From NCBI GenBank assembly GCA_964559125.1, contig CAZLGW010000002.1:62001-126000 (forward strand): a DNA stretch of 64,000 nt, written 5' to 3'. Positions 42,158-50,147 of the stretch are shown in pieces. Each line of letters opens with the position of its first letter. Position 1 is the stretch's first letter. This DNA comes from Ravibacter sp964559125. GTDB taxonomy: Bacteria; Bacteroidota; Bacteroidia; Cytophagales; Spirosomataceae. The notes below the pieces were generated by a model. That model did not search any database and was not told the origin of the DNA. It saw nothing but the letters and a program-made list of their open reading frames with translations. A program made the translations under genes and the position numbers.

Positions 42158-42751
42158 ATGTCTCTTACTACCTTAGGCCTCGAACTTCCTACTGACCCGA
42201 GATGGGTCAATATCGCACAGATCCATATCAGGGATATCCTGGTAGACCATGCCTGGTGCGAGCAAAAAGCAGCCAGTTCGTGCATATCGCTCATTGTTCA
42301 CTATTCCCAGAAGGAGAGGCTTGTAGAAGTGTTGACGCCGATTGTGGCGGAAGAGTGGGGGCATTTTCAGCGGGTTCTCAAAGAACTGAAAAAGCGGGGT
42401 ATACGGTTGGGTAATCAAAGGCGCGATCTTTATGTGCAGGGAGTGAGGAAAGTACTTATACAGAAGGGTGATGACGACTCGGTTTTCCTGGATAAGCTGC
42501 TCTTCTGTGCCCTGATCGAGGCCCGGAGCTGCGAGCGCTTCAAGCTGTTGTCGGAAAATATCTCAGATGAAAGCCTGCGGAAGTTTTACCGGGAGCTTAT
42601 GATTTCCGAGGCAGGACATTACCGGACCTTTATAGAGCTGGCGGAGGAATATCTTCCTGCAGAAAGGGTAAGAAAACGCTGGAAAGAAATACTGGCTGCG
42701 GAAGCGGAGGTAATGAAGGGACTGGAAGTCAGAGGTGATCGGATGCACTGA
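42158..42751 (+). CDS. miaE: tRNA-(ms2io6A37) hydroxylase-like di-iron protein
   Basis: A 197-residue ferritin-like protein. MiaE uses a carboxylate-bridged di-iron site and O2 to hydroxylate the prenyl chain of (ms2)i6A37 in tRNA. Ligand-like motifs are present: DHAWCEQKAASS near residue 28, EEWGHFQRVLKEL near 66, EARSCERFKLLSE near 123 and SEAGHYRTFIELA near 150. Together they give the expected four-helix pattern of E and ExxH residues. It needs prenylated tRNA as substrate, linking it in function to the MiaA-type fusion encoded 20 kb away. Confidence 0.92.
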   Translation: MSLTTLGLELPTDPRWVNIAQIHIRDILVDHAWCEQKAASSCISLIVHYSQKERLVEVLTPIVAEEWGHFQRVLKELKKRGIRLGNQRRDLYVQGVRKVLIQKGDDDSVFLDKLLFCALIEARSCERFKLLSENISDESLRKFYRELMISEAGHYRTFIELAEEYLPAERVRKRWKEILAAEAEVMKGLEVRGDRMH

Positions 42752-42791
42752 TAAAAGAGAAAGGAGATAATTTCTAACACACATAACAGAA

Positions 42792-45653
42792 ATGGTATCA
42801 TTTCTTAACCAGGTAGCAACCTTTCTCCTGGACCGCCACGGAGAAGGGCTGCCCGGAGTTCACATTGTCGTACCTACGAGGAGATCGGTTTTCTTTTTGA
42901 AAAGAGAACTGGGGAAAGTCATTGACAAACCCCTGATAAGCCCCCGGATAACGGCTATCGACGATTTTGTAACTGAGGCTTCGGGGCTTTCCGTCACTGA
43001 CCCCGTCAACCTCATCTTTACACTTTTCGAAGCATTCCGGGAAGTCGACGAAACAGTCGATTTCAACCGGTTCATGGGGTGGGGTACGGTTTTGCTTTCC
43101 GATTTTGACCGGCTGGATATGGCATTGATCAGGCCGGATTATTTGTTTGACTACCTGACTGAAGCAAAAGCGCTTGAACGCTGGAACATGGACGGTTCGC
43201 CGGGCGACGGATCGCCACTTGACGGACTTTCTGCCGACCGGGCCGGTACCACCGGGGGAACAAGACAGTTTTTTTCGCTTTTCGCGAATATCCGTAAAGT
43301 TTACTCAGTTTTCCGCTCGAAGCTGCAGCATATGGGACTGGCTTATCCCGGTATGACATACCGCTACCTGGCCGAACATCCCGAACTGCCGGATGTGTCG
43401 GGCGACAGTACCTTTTACTTTGCCGGCTTTAACGCCTTTACTGCCTCTGAAATGAAAATTGTACAGCGCTGCCTGGCCGGGGGAGGCGCTGTTTTATGGG
43501 ATTCCGACGCTTATTATATGACCGCCAATACCTACCTGGAAGCTGGAAGGTATATGAGGCGTATGAGAGAGAGAAGCATATTCGGGCCCGAATGGAACTG
43601 GATGGGCCGCGAGCTGCTCGATTCCGGAAAAACGATCTACGTATACGGGGTGCCTAACGCCACGCTTCAGACGAGGGTAGCCGGCCTGATCTACCGGGAG
43701 ATCAGGGAAAAAAACAGTAACCCGGGTCTGACAGCCATTGTGCTGGCGGACGAAACCCTGCTGACGCCCATGCTTTATGCCCTCGACGATTCGGTTTCGG
43801 ACGTAAATGTGACAATGGGGCTGCCGCTCAGGAATTCCATGATATACACGCTGATAGATGCGATATTCGAGCTTCAGCAGCATATGGCGTCGCAAAAAGG
43901 CAGGATACTGAAGTACAATTACCGTTTCGTGCTAAAAGTGCTGAGCCATCCTTTCATGAGACAATACGGGAAGATCCTGAAAGAGGAGACGGGGCGGGAT
44001 TTTGTGGAGTCGCTTGTATCGGACATAAGAAACAAGAACCAGGTTTATCTTTCCCAGTCGCATCTTTTTAATGGTTCGGGCGGCGATCCGTCGGGCGGCT
44101 ATGCTCTTATGAAATGCCTGTTTACTCCGTGGAAGGAGGACGGCGAAGCGGTTATCAGCTCGTTTTATGAGCTGATTGATCTGCTGCGAAAAGTTTATCG
44201 GCACTATGACAGCCCGGCAGAGCAGGAATACCTTTACCTTTTTTATACGCTTTTGGGGAAATTTGAGCATACCCTGCAGGGACGGAAAAAAGACCTGAAT
44301 ATCCAGACGACGCGCCAGCTCCTGTTTGAACTGATCAATCAGAATAAGATTCCTTTCAGCGGTGAGCCGGTGAGCGACCTGCAAATTATCGGGTTGCTAG
44401 AAACCAGGGCGCTTGATTTTGAAAGAGTGATCGTGCTTTCGGTCAATGAAGGGGTATTGCCATCCCCCAAACGACAGAATTCACTAATACCCTTTGATAT
44501 TGCGCGAGAAGCCGGTCTGCCTACCCATGAGCACCAGGAGGCTCTTTCTGCCTACTATTTTTACCGGCTGCTGCAGCGTGCTGAAGAGGTTCACCTGCTT
44601 TATGTCAATACAGGTGATGCAATGGGAGGAGGGGAGAAAAGCAGGTTCCTGCTGCAGCTTGAGAATGAATGGCCTGCGTATAACTCAAAAGTAAAAATCG
44701 TAAGCAGATCGGTCGAATGGGCCGAGGCCGGGCAGCAGCCGGCCGGGAAGTCGGAGCTTGCCAAAGACGACCTTGTAAAATCGCAGATAACCGGTTACCT
44801 CACCGGCCGCGGATTGTATCCTACACATATTCATACCTTGCTCAACAGTCCCTTTGATTTTTACCTGAAGCATGTACTTCGGCTTGAGGAAGAGAGGGAG
44901 ACCGAAGAGACGCTGGGCATGGATAAGCTGGGATCGTGGCTGCACAATGCTTTTGAAATACTGGACCTTACGTTTTTCCTGCAGCATCGCGAGCCTTCGA
45001 CACACGAGATAGAAGCGGTGCTTTCGGAGCAATTCAGGAAGCTGGGCGGGTACGAAACGGAAACCGGGCTTAACAGCCTTTATTACAAAGTCGGAGCCCA
45101 GCAGTTCATGGAATTCATGAAAGAGCAGCACCTGAAAGCCGGGCACCGGTGGCCGGTAGCGACCGAGCAGAACCTGTCTGCTACCTTTGACGTCGATCTG
45201 GACGGGGAGGTGCTGCAGGTCAGGCTGGGAGGGAAGATAGACCGCGTAGAAATCGCTGACGACGGTACCTTGTATGTGATGGACTATAAAACGGGCAGTG
45301 TGGATGTAAGAAGCGAGGCAAGCCTGAAGAAAGACCTGGAGAAGTTCCTGACCGAAGATCCGGACTATAAAATGAACTATGTACGCCAGCTTTGGCTATA
45401 CCAGTACCTGGTTTACAGGGAAATGAGTAAGCCGGAGGGTTGGTGCCTGGGCGACCGCGTCTTCAGGCTCGGCGGGCATAGGGTAAGATCCGGTTTTTAT
45501 TCGCTGAGGTCGCCGGGGAAGGTAACTGAAAACCCTCTGGCGCTGACCGAAACCGGCGATCCGTATGAATATATAAAAGAAACCGAGCGCATCCTGGGCG
45601 TGATAGTGAGGCGCCTGCTGGAGTCTTCCGTGCCGCTGGAAAGGAGAGGCTAG
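42792..45653 (+). CDS. AddB-like protein with C-terminal PD-(D/E)XK nuclease
   Basis: A 953-residue protein. The N-terminus (IVVPTRRSVFFLKRELG) and the middle follow the inactivated helicase plan of AddB, and the C-terminus has a RecB-like nuclease: GGKIDRVEIADDG and VMDYKTGS near 815-835, the D and DxK pattern that binds Mg. AddAB processes DNA double-strand ends for recombination. The AddA partner is not next to it, and the Cys cluster for the Fe-S site of Bacillus AddB is not seen. Its stop interlocks with that of the convergent 61-residue gene. Confidence 0.82.
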   Translation: MVSFLNQVATFLLDRHGEGLPGVHIVVPTRRSVFFLKRELGKVIDKPLISPRITAIDDFVTEASGLSVTDPVNLIFTLFEAFREVDETVDFNRFMGWGTVLLSDFDRLDMALIRPDYLFDYLTEAKALERWNMDGSPGDGSPLDGLSADRAGTTGGTRQFFSLFANIRKVYSVFRSKLQHMGLAYPGMTYRYLAEHPELPDVSGDSTFYFAGFNAFTASEMKIVQRCLAGGGAVLWDSDAYYMTANTYLEAGRYMRRMRERSIFGPEWNWMGRELLDSGKTIYVYGVPNATLQTRVAGLIYREIREKNSNPGLTAIVLADETLLTPMLYALDDSVSDVNVTMGLPLRNSMIYTLIDAIFELQQHMASQKGRILKYNYRFVLKVLSHPFMRQYGKILKEETGRDFVESLVSDIRNKNQVYLSQSHLFNGSGGDPSGGYALMKCLFTPWKEDGEAVISSFYELIDLLRKVYRHYDSPAEQEYLYLFYTLLGKFEHTLQGRKKDLNIQTTRQLLFELINQNKIPFSGEPVSDLQIIGLLETRALDFERVIVLSVNEGVLPSPKRQNSLIPFDIAREAGLPTHEHQEALSAYYFYRLLQRAEEVHLLYVNTGDAMGGGEKSRFLLQLENEWPAYNSKVKIVSRSVEWAEAGQQPAGKSELAKDDLVKSQITGYLTGRGLYPTHIHTLLNSPFDFYLKHVLRLEEERETEETLGMDKLGSWLHNAFEILDLTFFLQHREPSTHEIEAVLSEQFRKLGGYETETGLNSLYYKVGAQQFMEFMKEQHLKAGHRWPVATEQNLSATFDVDLDGEVLQVRLGGKIDRVEIADDGTLYVMDYKTGSVDVRSEASLKKDLEKFLTEDPDYKMNYVRQLWLYQYLVYREMSKPEGWCLGDRVFRLGGHRVRSGFYSLRSPGKVTENPLALTETGDPYEYIKETERILGVIVRRLLESSVPLERRG

Positions 45654-45835
45654 GGGTGGTCCTGCAGTTGGTAAAGCCTCCTTATATCGTTAATCAGGAA
45701 TTTCTTCTGCATGGTGAAACTTTCCGGATGCGTCTGCGAGAACAGGGTTTGCCATTCGAGATAACGGCCTGGCTGCCGGCGGCGGAATTCATCGCCGTCT
45801 ATTTTTTTACTGATAAGATATTCTTCAAAAGTCAT
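45650..45835 (-). CDS. Small conserved hypothetical protein
   Basis: A 61-residue charged protein, MTFEEYLISKKIDGDEF..., with a W-x-x-L-F-S-Q-x-H-P-x-S-F pattern near residues 28-40 and an N-D-I-R-R-L-Y end. I recognise this kind of small protein from many Bacteroidota genomes, without known function. It probably folds as helices. It overlaps the AddB-like stop by four bases (CTAG). Confidence 0.7.
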   Translation of the reverse strand: MTFEEYLISKKIDGDEFRRRQPGRYLEWQTLFSQTHPESFTMQKKFLINDIRRLYQLQDHP

Positions 45836-45914
45836 CGGTGCTGTATCAGGTAATAACCAGTGACATGGTAAGCTGCAAAGTTCATGAAGATTTGGCTTTT
45901 ATCAATGGGTCTTA

Positions 45915-46463
45915 TCAGATTTGCCGCGGCAGCTCTCTCACTACCGGATTAAAAGGAGCCAGGCGGTGAAGGGTAAGCAGGTAGCCGTTGATCTTTCCGC
46001 CGTACTCCAGCAGGTAGTCGTCGTGCAGCTTTTCCCGGATGAGTGCGATTGCTTTTTTGATGGTACGGGCAATGTTATTGTCATAAACCTGGTAATGTCC
46101 GCCCAGCGGGCTCGGAGAAAGCTCAAAATGCATATCCAGCGCATGCAGGTACAGCTCTACCTCCAGGTGGGGCTTTTTGACGATCCTTTGAAACTGTTTG
46201 ATCAGCGCGTTGGAGGCTTTCAGCAGCCTGGTCAGGCGCATAGATTCACGCCGTCCGGGAAAAGATTTCTGACTTAGCTTATCGAGCTCAAGTTTATAGT
46301 CCTCGAAAAGATCCTGCTCACCATATTCAGGGTTCAGGAAATGGACGTATATGTATTCATACCAGTATTTGTCACGGCCGGCGCATTTCAGGGCTATTTG
46401 TTCCAGGTCGGCTTTGGAAAGTCCTTTGATTTGCTTTTTAATTTCAGCTGTGAGCTTCGGCAT
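45915..46463 (-). CDS. Conserved hypothetical protein
   Basis: A 182-residue, mainly helical, cytoplasmic protein. Conserved-looking parts are LSKADLEQIALKCAGRDKYWYEYIYVHFL, SKSFPGRRESMRL-like sequence and the ending GGKINGYLLTLHRLAPFNP. I do not recognise a domain, although DFNR-type surveys show similar proteins in this phylum. It starts one base after the LiaF-like gene's stop, so it is translated with the PspC/LiaF-type cluster and is its last gene. Confidence 0.65.
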   Translation of the reverse strand: MPKLTAEIKKQIKGLSKADLEQIALKCAGRDKYWYEYIYVHFLNPEYGEQDLFEDYKLELDKLSQKSFPGRRESMRLTRLLKASNALIKQFQRIVKKPHLEVELYLHALDMHFELSPSPLGGHYQVYDNNIARTIKKAIALIREKLHDDYLLEYGGKINGYLLTLHRLAPFNPVVRELPRQI

Positions 46464-46464
46464 T

Positions 46465-47448
46465 TTAATATTGTTCGATTCTCAGACTGGACAATCCGCC
46501 CCTATAGTTGATAGTGATCCGGCTATCCGATTCATTGTAACCCGGTGAGCGGTACCTGTTTTTTTCGACTTTGTCAAACCCGGGCAACTCCTTAGCGTTA
46601 AGCGCCCCGGTGGTAACGATTTCAATAGCTGCATTTTTTGGTACCTGGACTTCTACAGAAGCCACGCCGGCTTTGATATTGACCTCCGACCGGGCCGATC
46701 TGTTTCCCAGCTTCAGCTTCACGTCGGCAGCTCCTGCATTCATCTGCAACTTTTCAACAAGGTACGTGCTCAGGTCGAATTTACCTTCCCCGGCCCCAAA
46801 TTTAAGACTTACATCCCAGGCAACCGAATCATTGAGCTGTACATTGACGGTATTATCGCCATTATTGTCATCCAGGTTCAGATCTGCATCTTCCATTCTG
46901 AAGTCTATGGTCGCAAAATTGTCCGCTGTATTGTGCCTGATGTTGGATACATAGTTGATAAACGAGGAAGAAGTATTTGCCTTAAACAGGCTGTCGGTAC
47001 TTCCTTCGATGGCAAATATGCCGGCCCCACCCGAAAAGTTAAGTTTCGCGCTCTTTAAGCCGGGTTGCATATCGTAGCCGAAGTCTCCCTTCACCGGTTG
47101 GCCCGATCTGTTTTCCCGCCGGTGTTTCCTTCCTTCATAGCTTTTCCCTTCCTTCCATTTACGGGAATTCCATTCAAAAGGAGCCAGCGACCGGAATTCC
47201 CGGTGCACCCCTTTCGTCACGCCACCGACGATAGCAAGCGTAATGAAGATTCCCGACAAGCTGGAAGCCAGCCGGTTGTTGGTAAAGCCGGAAACGACAA
47301 GAAGTACGCCGGCGGCAATCAGAAACCAGTACCAGAGGTTTAAAATGTCGGACCAGTAAAAACTGTACACATCGAGGTTTTTCAGCAGCCAGAGGACCCC
47401 GAAAGCCAGCATCACTCCCCCTAAAACAACATTGCTTGTATTTCTCAT
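46465..47448 (-). CDS. LiaF-like membrane protein with C-terminal beta domain
   Basis: A 327-residue protein. The first 90 residues hold three or four helices of the LiaI/LiaF type (LGGVMLAFGVLWLLKNLDVYSF, LWYWFLIAAGVLLVVSGF). After a basic linker (about 105-125) a repetitive beta-rich region (about 135-327) contains LNFSGGAGIFAIEG, VQLNDSVAWDVSLKFGAGEGKFDLS, MNAGAADVKLKLG and IKAGVASVEVQVP. This is the beta-helix-like LiaF/toastrack domain seen in envelope-stress proteins. It is part of a PspC-led operon and probably senses or buffers cell-envelope damage. Confidence 0.78.
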   Translation of the reverse strand: MRNTSNVVLGGVMLAFGVLWLLKNLDVYSFYWSDILNLWYWFLIAAGVLLVVSGFTNNRLASSLSGIFITLAIVGGVTKGVHREFRSLAPFEWNSRKWKEGKSYEGRKHRRENRSGQPVKGDFGYDMQPGLKSAKLNFSGGAGIFAIEGSTDSLFKANTSSSFINYVSNIRHNTADNFATIDFRMEDADLNLDDNNGDNTVNVQLNDSVAWDVSLKFGAGEGKFDLSTYLVEKLQMNAGAADVKLKLGNRSARSEVNIKAGVASVEVQVPKNAAIEIVTTGALNAKELPGFDKVEKNRYRSPGYNESDSRITINYRGGLSSLRIEQY

Positions 47449-47463
47449 GATTTTTATTTTTTT

Positions 47464-47556
47464 GCTGTCAGCTATCAGCCTTCAGCTATCAGCGCTTATT
47501 CATCGACGGGCTACCGCTCGTGATCTGACAGCTGATTTCTGACAGCTGATAGCTAT
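47464..47556. repeat. Intergenic inverted repeat (GCTATCAGCTGTCAG type)
   Basis: GCTGTCAGCTATCAGC and a second TTCAGCTATCAGC (47464-47493) face CTGACAGCTGAT and CTGACAGCTGATAGC (47525-47553). Both arms hold two copies of the unit, so a long hairpin can form around a 31-base centre. The right end contains the stop codon of the 55-residue gene. Confidence 0.75.
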
Positions 47557-47720
47557 CTGTGAGTACGGAAGTTATTTCTTACGAGCAATAAACATCCGGC
47601 AGTAATGAAGACCACCGGCCAGAAGTATTTCCCGATTTCCAGATCGGTCAGATCGCGGATCGCGAAGAATGCACCCGTTACGATCAGGAGCACTCCCCAG
47701 AAGATGTCTTTGTAGTTCAT
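47553..47720 (-). CDS. Small LiaI/LiaF-type membrane protein
   Basis: A 55-residue protein with two membrane helices (IFWGVLLIVTGAFFAI and YFWPVVFITAGCLLLV). It shares the GKxFWPxxxxxxGxxLLL pattern with the C-terminal half of the PspC-like protein encoded just upstream, one base away (TGA, A, ATG). The frame is open for 44 more codons upstream, but those overlap the PspC gene and look like non-coding translation, so I start at 47720. Its stop lies in an inverted-repeat element. Confidence 0.72.
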   Translation of the reverse strand: MNYKDIFWGVLLIVTGAFFAIRDLTDLEIGKYFWPVVFITAGCLLLVRNNFRTHR

Positions 47721-47721
47721 T

Positions 47722-48276
47722 TCAATTGACTTTAAACGTATCTTCACTATCATCCTTGCCGGTATCGTTCCCGAGCGGGTCGTTTTCCCCGAAACGGGAA
47801 GCCGTATCCTGGTGATAGGAACCGGTATTTTGGGATTCATAATCCTGGTCACGTTTTCTCAGCAGGAGAAATGCTCCAACCCCGATCAGCGCCAGCGGCC
47901 AGAAGAACTTGCCGAGGCTGTACCACACGATATACTGATCGAGGAGCATATAGGTTCCGAAGGCGATCAGCCCGATAGCGATGATTTTGATATTCCGGTC
48001 GCTGTTGGAGCCCGAACCGGCAGTTTCGGCGGGTAAAGTTTCGGTCACCGTTTCGGGTGTTGTTGTTTCCGGGACACCAAAATGGTAAGAAGGTTCTTCA
48101 GGTAGCACAACCCATAGCACAATATAGGCAAAGAGCGACACGCCGAAGCTGACAAACAGCGAGACTACAAACAGAAGCCTTACTATGACCACATCTATAT
48201 TGAAATATTTGGCCAGTCCCCCGGCTACTCCACCGAGCACCGAGTCCTTTTTAGATCTGCGAAGCTGCTTTTCCAT
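47722..48276 (-). CDS. PspC domain protein with LiaI/LiaF-type helices
   Basis: A 184-residue protein. The PspC domain (about 1-62) has KDSVLGGVAGGLAKYFNID and a helix ending in YIVLWVVLPEEPSY. A Thr/Glu-rich linker leads to two helices (KIIAIGLIAFGTYMLL and KFFWPLALIGVGAFLLL) of the DUF5668/LiaF type, then a polar acidic tail. PspC senses inner-membrane stress in the phage-shock response. It is the first gene of the module, behind a good promoter. Confidence 0.85.
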   Translation of the reverse strand: MEKQLRRSKKDSVLGGVAGGLAKYFNIDVVIVRLLFVVSLFVSFGVSLFAYIVLWVVLPEEPSYHFGVPETTTPETVTETLPAETAGSGSNSDRNIKIIAIGLIAFGTYMLLDQYIVWYSLGKFFWPLALIGVGAFLLLRKRDQDYESQNTGSYHQDTASRFGENDPLGNDTGKDDSEDTFKVN

Positions 48277-48307
48277 TACAGTATTGAGATTTTGTTTGAT
48301 TTGTTAT

Positions 48308-48339
48308 CAAAGGTAGTAGGTATTACAAGATACTACAAG
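48308..48339 (-). promoter_or_regulatory. Promoter of the PspC/LiaF-type operon
   Basis: On the minus strand CTTG (plus 48336-48339) is followed by 20 bases and TACCTTTG (plus 48308-48315), an exact TAnnTTTG match. The start codon is 32 bases downstream. Confidence 0.6.
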
Positions 48340-48421
48340 ATAAAGAGTTATCACCGGTATATAGCGCGGCTGAATGGTTGCGGGACTTGATGGAGAAACC
48401 CGCAGGCAGCCTGGAATCAGC

Positions 48422-49045
48422 TTAATCCGTCTCCAGTGCTTCCAGGATATCCATCAGCATACCGTAATCCTTATAGCCGGGCCGCAGTTCCTCACTTCCG
48501 CGGAGCGATATTCCTTCAATAGGTAAAGTGTCGAGATAGTGGTGGATCTGCTCTATATCGTCGAGACCGAAGCCCAGTAAAATATTGGCCGATTCGGGTA
48601 ACTGACCTATCACTTCCTCCCATTCTGTTGAGAGGGATACATTTTGCGGGCTTTCCAGCAGGGTATAGGAAACACTGCCGTTATAGTCCCGTATAAGGGG
48701 TTTCAGGTCTTCAGGTTTTATTTCGTCGATATTAATTCTGAGCAGAAGCGGGATATTCAGCTCGCTTATCAGGAACGGAACCATCGCCGGTACCCCTATT
48801 TCGAGGGCATCGAGGGGGTAACGCTCCAGTAGACTGAAAATTTCCTGTACATCTTCCGAACGGGTTTCCCCCACCAGTTGCACACCCGCGATCCAGGACC
48901 TGATCTCCCCGAATTTTTCGGGAGTAATATATTGCGGATTTTCAGGATCCAGCGTAAAGCCCAGCATTTCAACCCCCATGCCGGCGCAGTACCTGGCGTC
49001 GGAAAGGTTGGTTACATTACTTATTTTGACAATTGTGGAAAGCAC
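48422..49045 (-). CDS. Phosphoribosylanthranilate isomerase-like (TrpF-like) protein lacking the catalytic Cys
   Basis: A 207-residue TIM-barrel of the TrpF type, starting at GTG 49045. The opening STIVKISNVTNLSDARYCAGMGVEMLGFTLDPENPQYI parallels VKICGITxxEDA...GADxLGFxFxxxSPRxV of TrpF. The general base Cys of VKIC is Ser here (VKIS), and the general-acid Asp of strand 5 is also not obvious. The ending GISLRGSEELRPGYKDY resembles the phosphate-binding VNSGVExxPGxKD loop, with the key residues partly changed. It is not in a trp operon. It may be a repurposed barrel. The frame is open for 132 further codons upstream, which overlap the MscS gene and are rejected. Confidence 0.72.
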   Translation of the reverse strand: MLSTIVKISNVTNLSDARYCAGMGVEMLGFTLDPENPQYITPEKFGEIRSWIAGVQLVGETRSEDVQEIFSLLERYPLDALEIGVPAMVPFLISELNIPLLLRINIDEIKPEDLKPLIRDYNGSVSYTLLESPQNVSLSTEWEEVIGQLPESANILLGFGLDDIEQIHHYLDTLPIEGISLRGSEELRPGYKDYGMLMDILEALETD

Positions 49046-49050
49046 CGGTA

Positions 49051-49084
49051 GAATTATGAATGATGAATTATTAATTATGAATTG
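49051..49084. repeat. AATTATGAATGATGAATTATTAATT-type intergenic repeat
   Basis: AATTATGAA occurs twice (49052 and 49073) around TGATGAATTATT, giving a self-complementary AT-rich element. It encodes the last codons and stop of the MscS gene and ends 6 bases before the TrpF-like start. Confidence 0.6.
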
Positions 49085-50121
49085 ATCACACGCATTCCGG
49101 GAAGCGCCTCCGGATGGTTGTCGCGCAGCCATGCAATGAGATTTTCCCTGACGAAGCTCCTCAGTGCAAACGAATCTGACGGGGTGGCTACCGACATTGT
49201 TGCCCTTACTATCATTTGCTGCATCTGTGTGTCGATGACATGCAGTTCGCACACCTCGCCATCCCAGTTGGGGTGGCTGTGCACTAATTCGGTAAATTTT
49301 GCCCGCAGGGTGTCCATAGGGGTCCTGTAGTCGAGGTACAGGAGGACTACGCCGATCAGGCTGCTGTCGTTCCGCGTCCAGTTCTGAAAGGGAGTCTCTA
49401 CAAAATAAGTGATGGGGAGAATAAGCCGCCGCCGGTCCCATAACCGGACTACCACATAAGTGAGATTGATCTCTTCGATCTGCCCGACTTCAGTTTCAAC
49501 TACGATCGTATCACCTATTTTGATAGGTTGCGAAAAAGCTACCTGGAGGCTTGCCAGCAGATTGCCAAGTGTTTTCTGGGCAGCAAAACCGATGATAACG
49601 CTTATTATACCGGCGGAAGTAAGAAGTCCGACGCCAAATTGCCGGCCTTTTTCGAATGACAGCAACAGCAGGGCAAGGGCAATCAGCGCGATCGCCATGA
49701 TGATCAGTCTTTTGATAAACTTGATCCTGGTAAACAGTTTCCTGTCGTTGAAGGATGCGGTAGGGTCTATTTTCAGGTGTAGCAGGACAATGCGCTCTAT
49801 CATCACTACTACCCTTGACAACCCCACTGCCGAAACTGTAATGAATATAACTTTAAACAGTTGGAAGAGCCACTGCGTCCGGGGATGCTCTTCAGAGTAG
49901 AAACTGAGACTTAAGGTGAGAAGAAGTACCGGGAAAAAGAAATAACCTATTTGCGACAAGCTGTCTCTGGCGATGCGTACATAGGCTTCACCGTTAAAAA
50001 GCCCGGCGACATTGAGCAGCGATAACCCCAGTCTTGCCAGTATGCAGCCTGCTACCACCGAGCCCGCAAGGAGGATCCACAACGGTGCGTCGACAGACTC
50101 AAAAAACGTTTGTAAAGTCAT
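49075..50121 (-). CDS. MscS family mechanosensitive ion channel
   Basis: A 348-residue channel. Five helices in the first 190 residues end in the pore-lining Gly/Ala-rich helix (LLTSAGIISVIIGFAAQKTLGNLLASLQVAF), followed by the cytoplasmic Sm-like domain starting IKIGDTIVVETEVGQIEEINLTYVVVRLWDRRRLILP and an alpha/beta tail. It releases solutes on hypo-osmotic shock. The TrpF-like gene follows about 30 bases on, and DUF1460 lies upstream in the same direction. Confidence 0.92.
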   Translation of the reverse strand: MTLQTFFESVDAPLWILLAGSVVAGCILARLGLSLLNVAGLFNGEAYVRIARDSLSQIGYFFFPVLLLTLSLSFYSEEHPRTQWLFQLFKVIFITVSAVGLSRVVVMIERIVLLHLKIDPTASFNDRKLFTRIKFIKRLIIMAIALIALALLLLSFEKGRQFGVGLLTSAGIISVIIGFAAQKTLGNLLASLQVAFSQPIKIGDTIVVETEVGQIEEINLTYVVVRLWDRRRLILPITYFVETPFQNWTRNDSSLIGVVLLYLDYRTPMDTLRAKFTELVHSHPNWDGEVCELHVIDTQMQQMIVRATMSVATPSDSFALRSFVRENLIAWLRDNHPEALPGMRVINS

Positions 50122-50147
50122 ACAATATCACTAAAATCAATACCTCA

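Noticed and set aside
47721..47852. N-terminal extension of the 55-residue membrane protein
   Set aside because: It overlaps the end of the PspC-like gene and is basic and low in hydrophobicity. The ATG one base after the PspC stop is the natural start.
49046..49441. N-terminal extension of the TrpF-like gene
   Set aside because: The upstream 132 codons lie inside the MscS gene in another frame and look non-coding. The GTG at 49045 begins the barrel where TrpF proteins begin.
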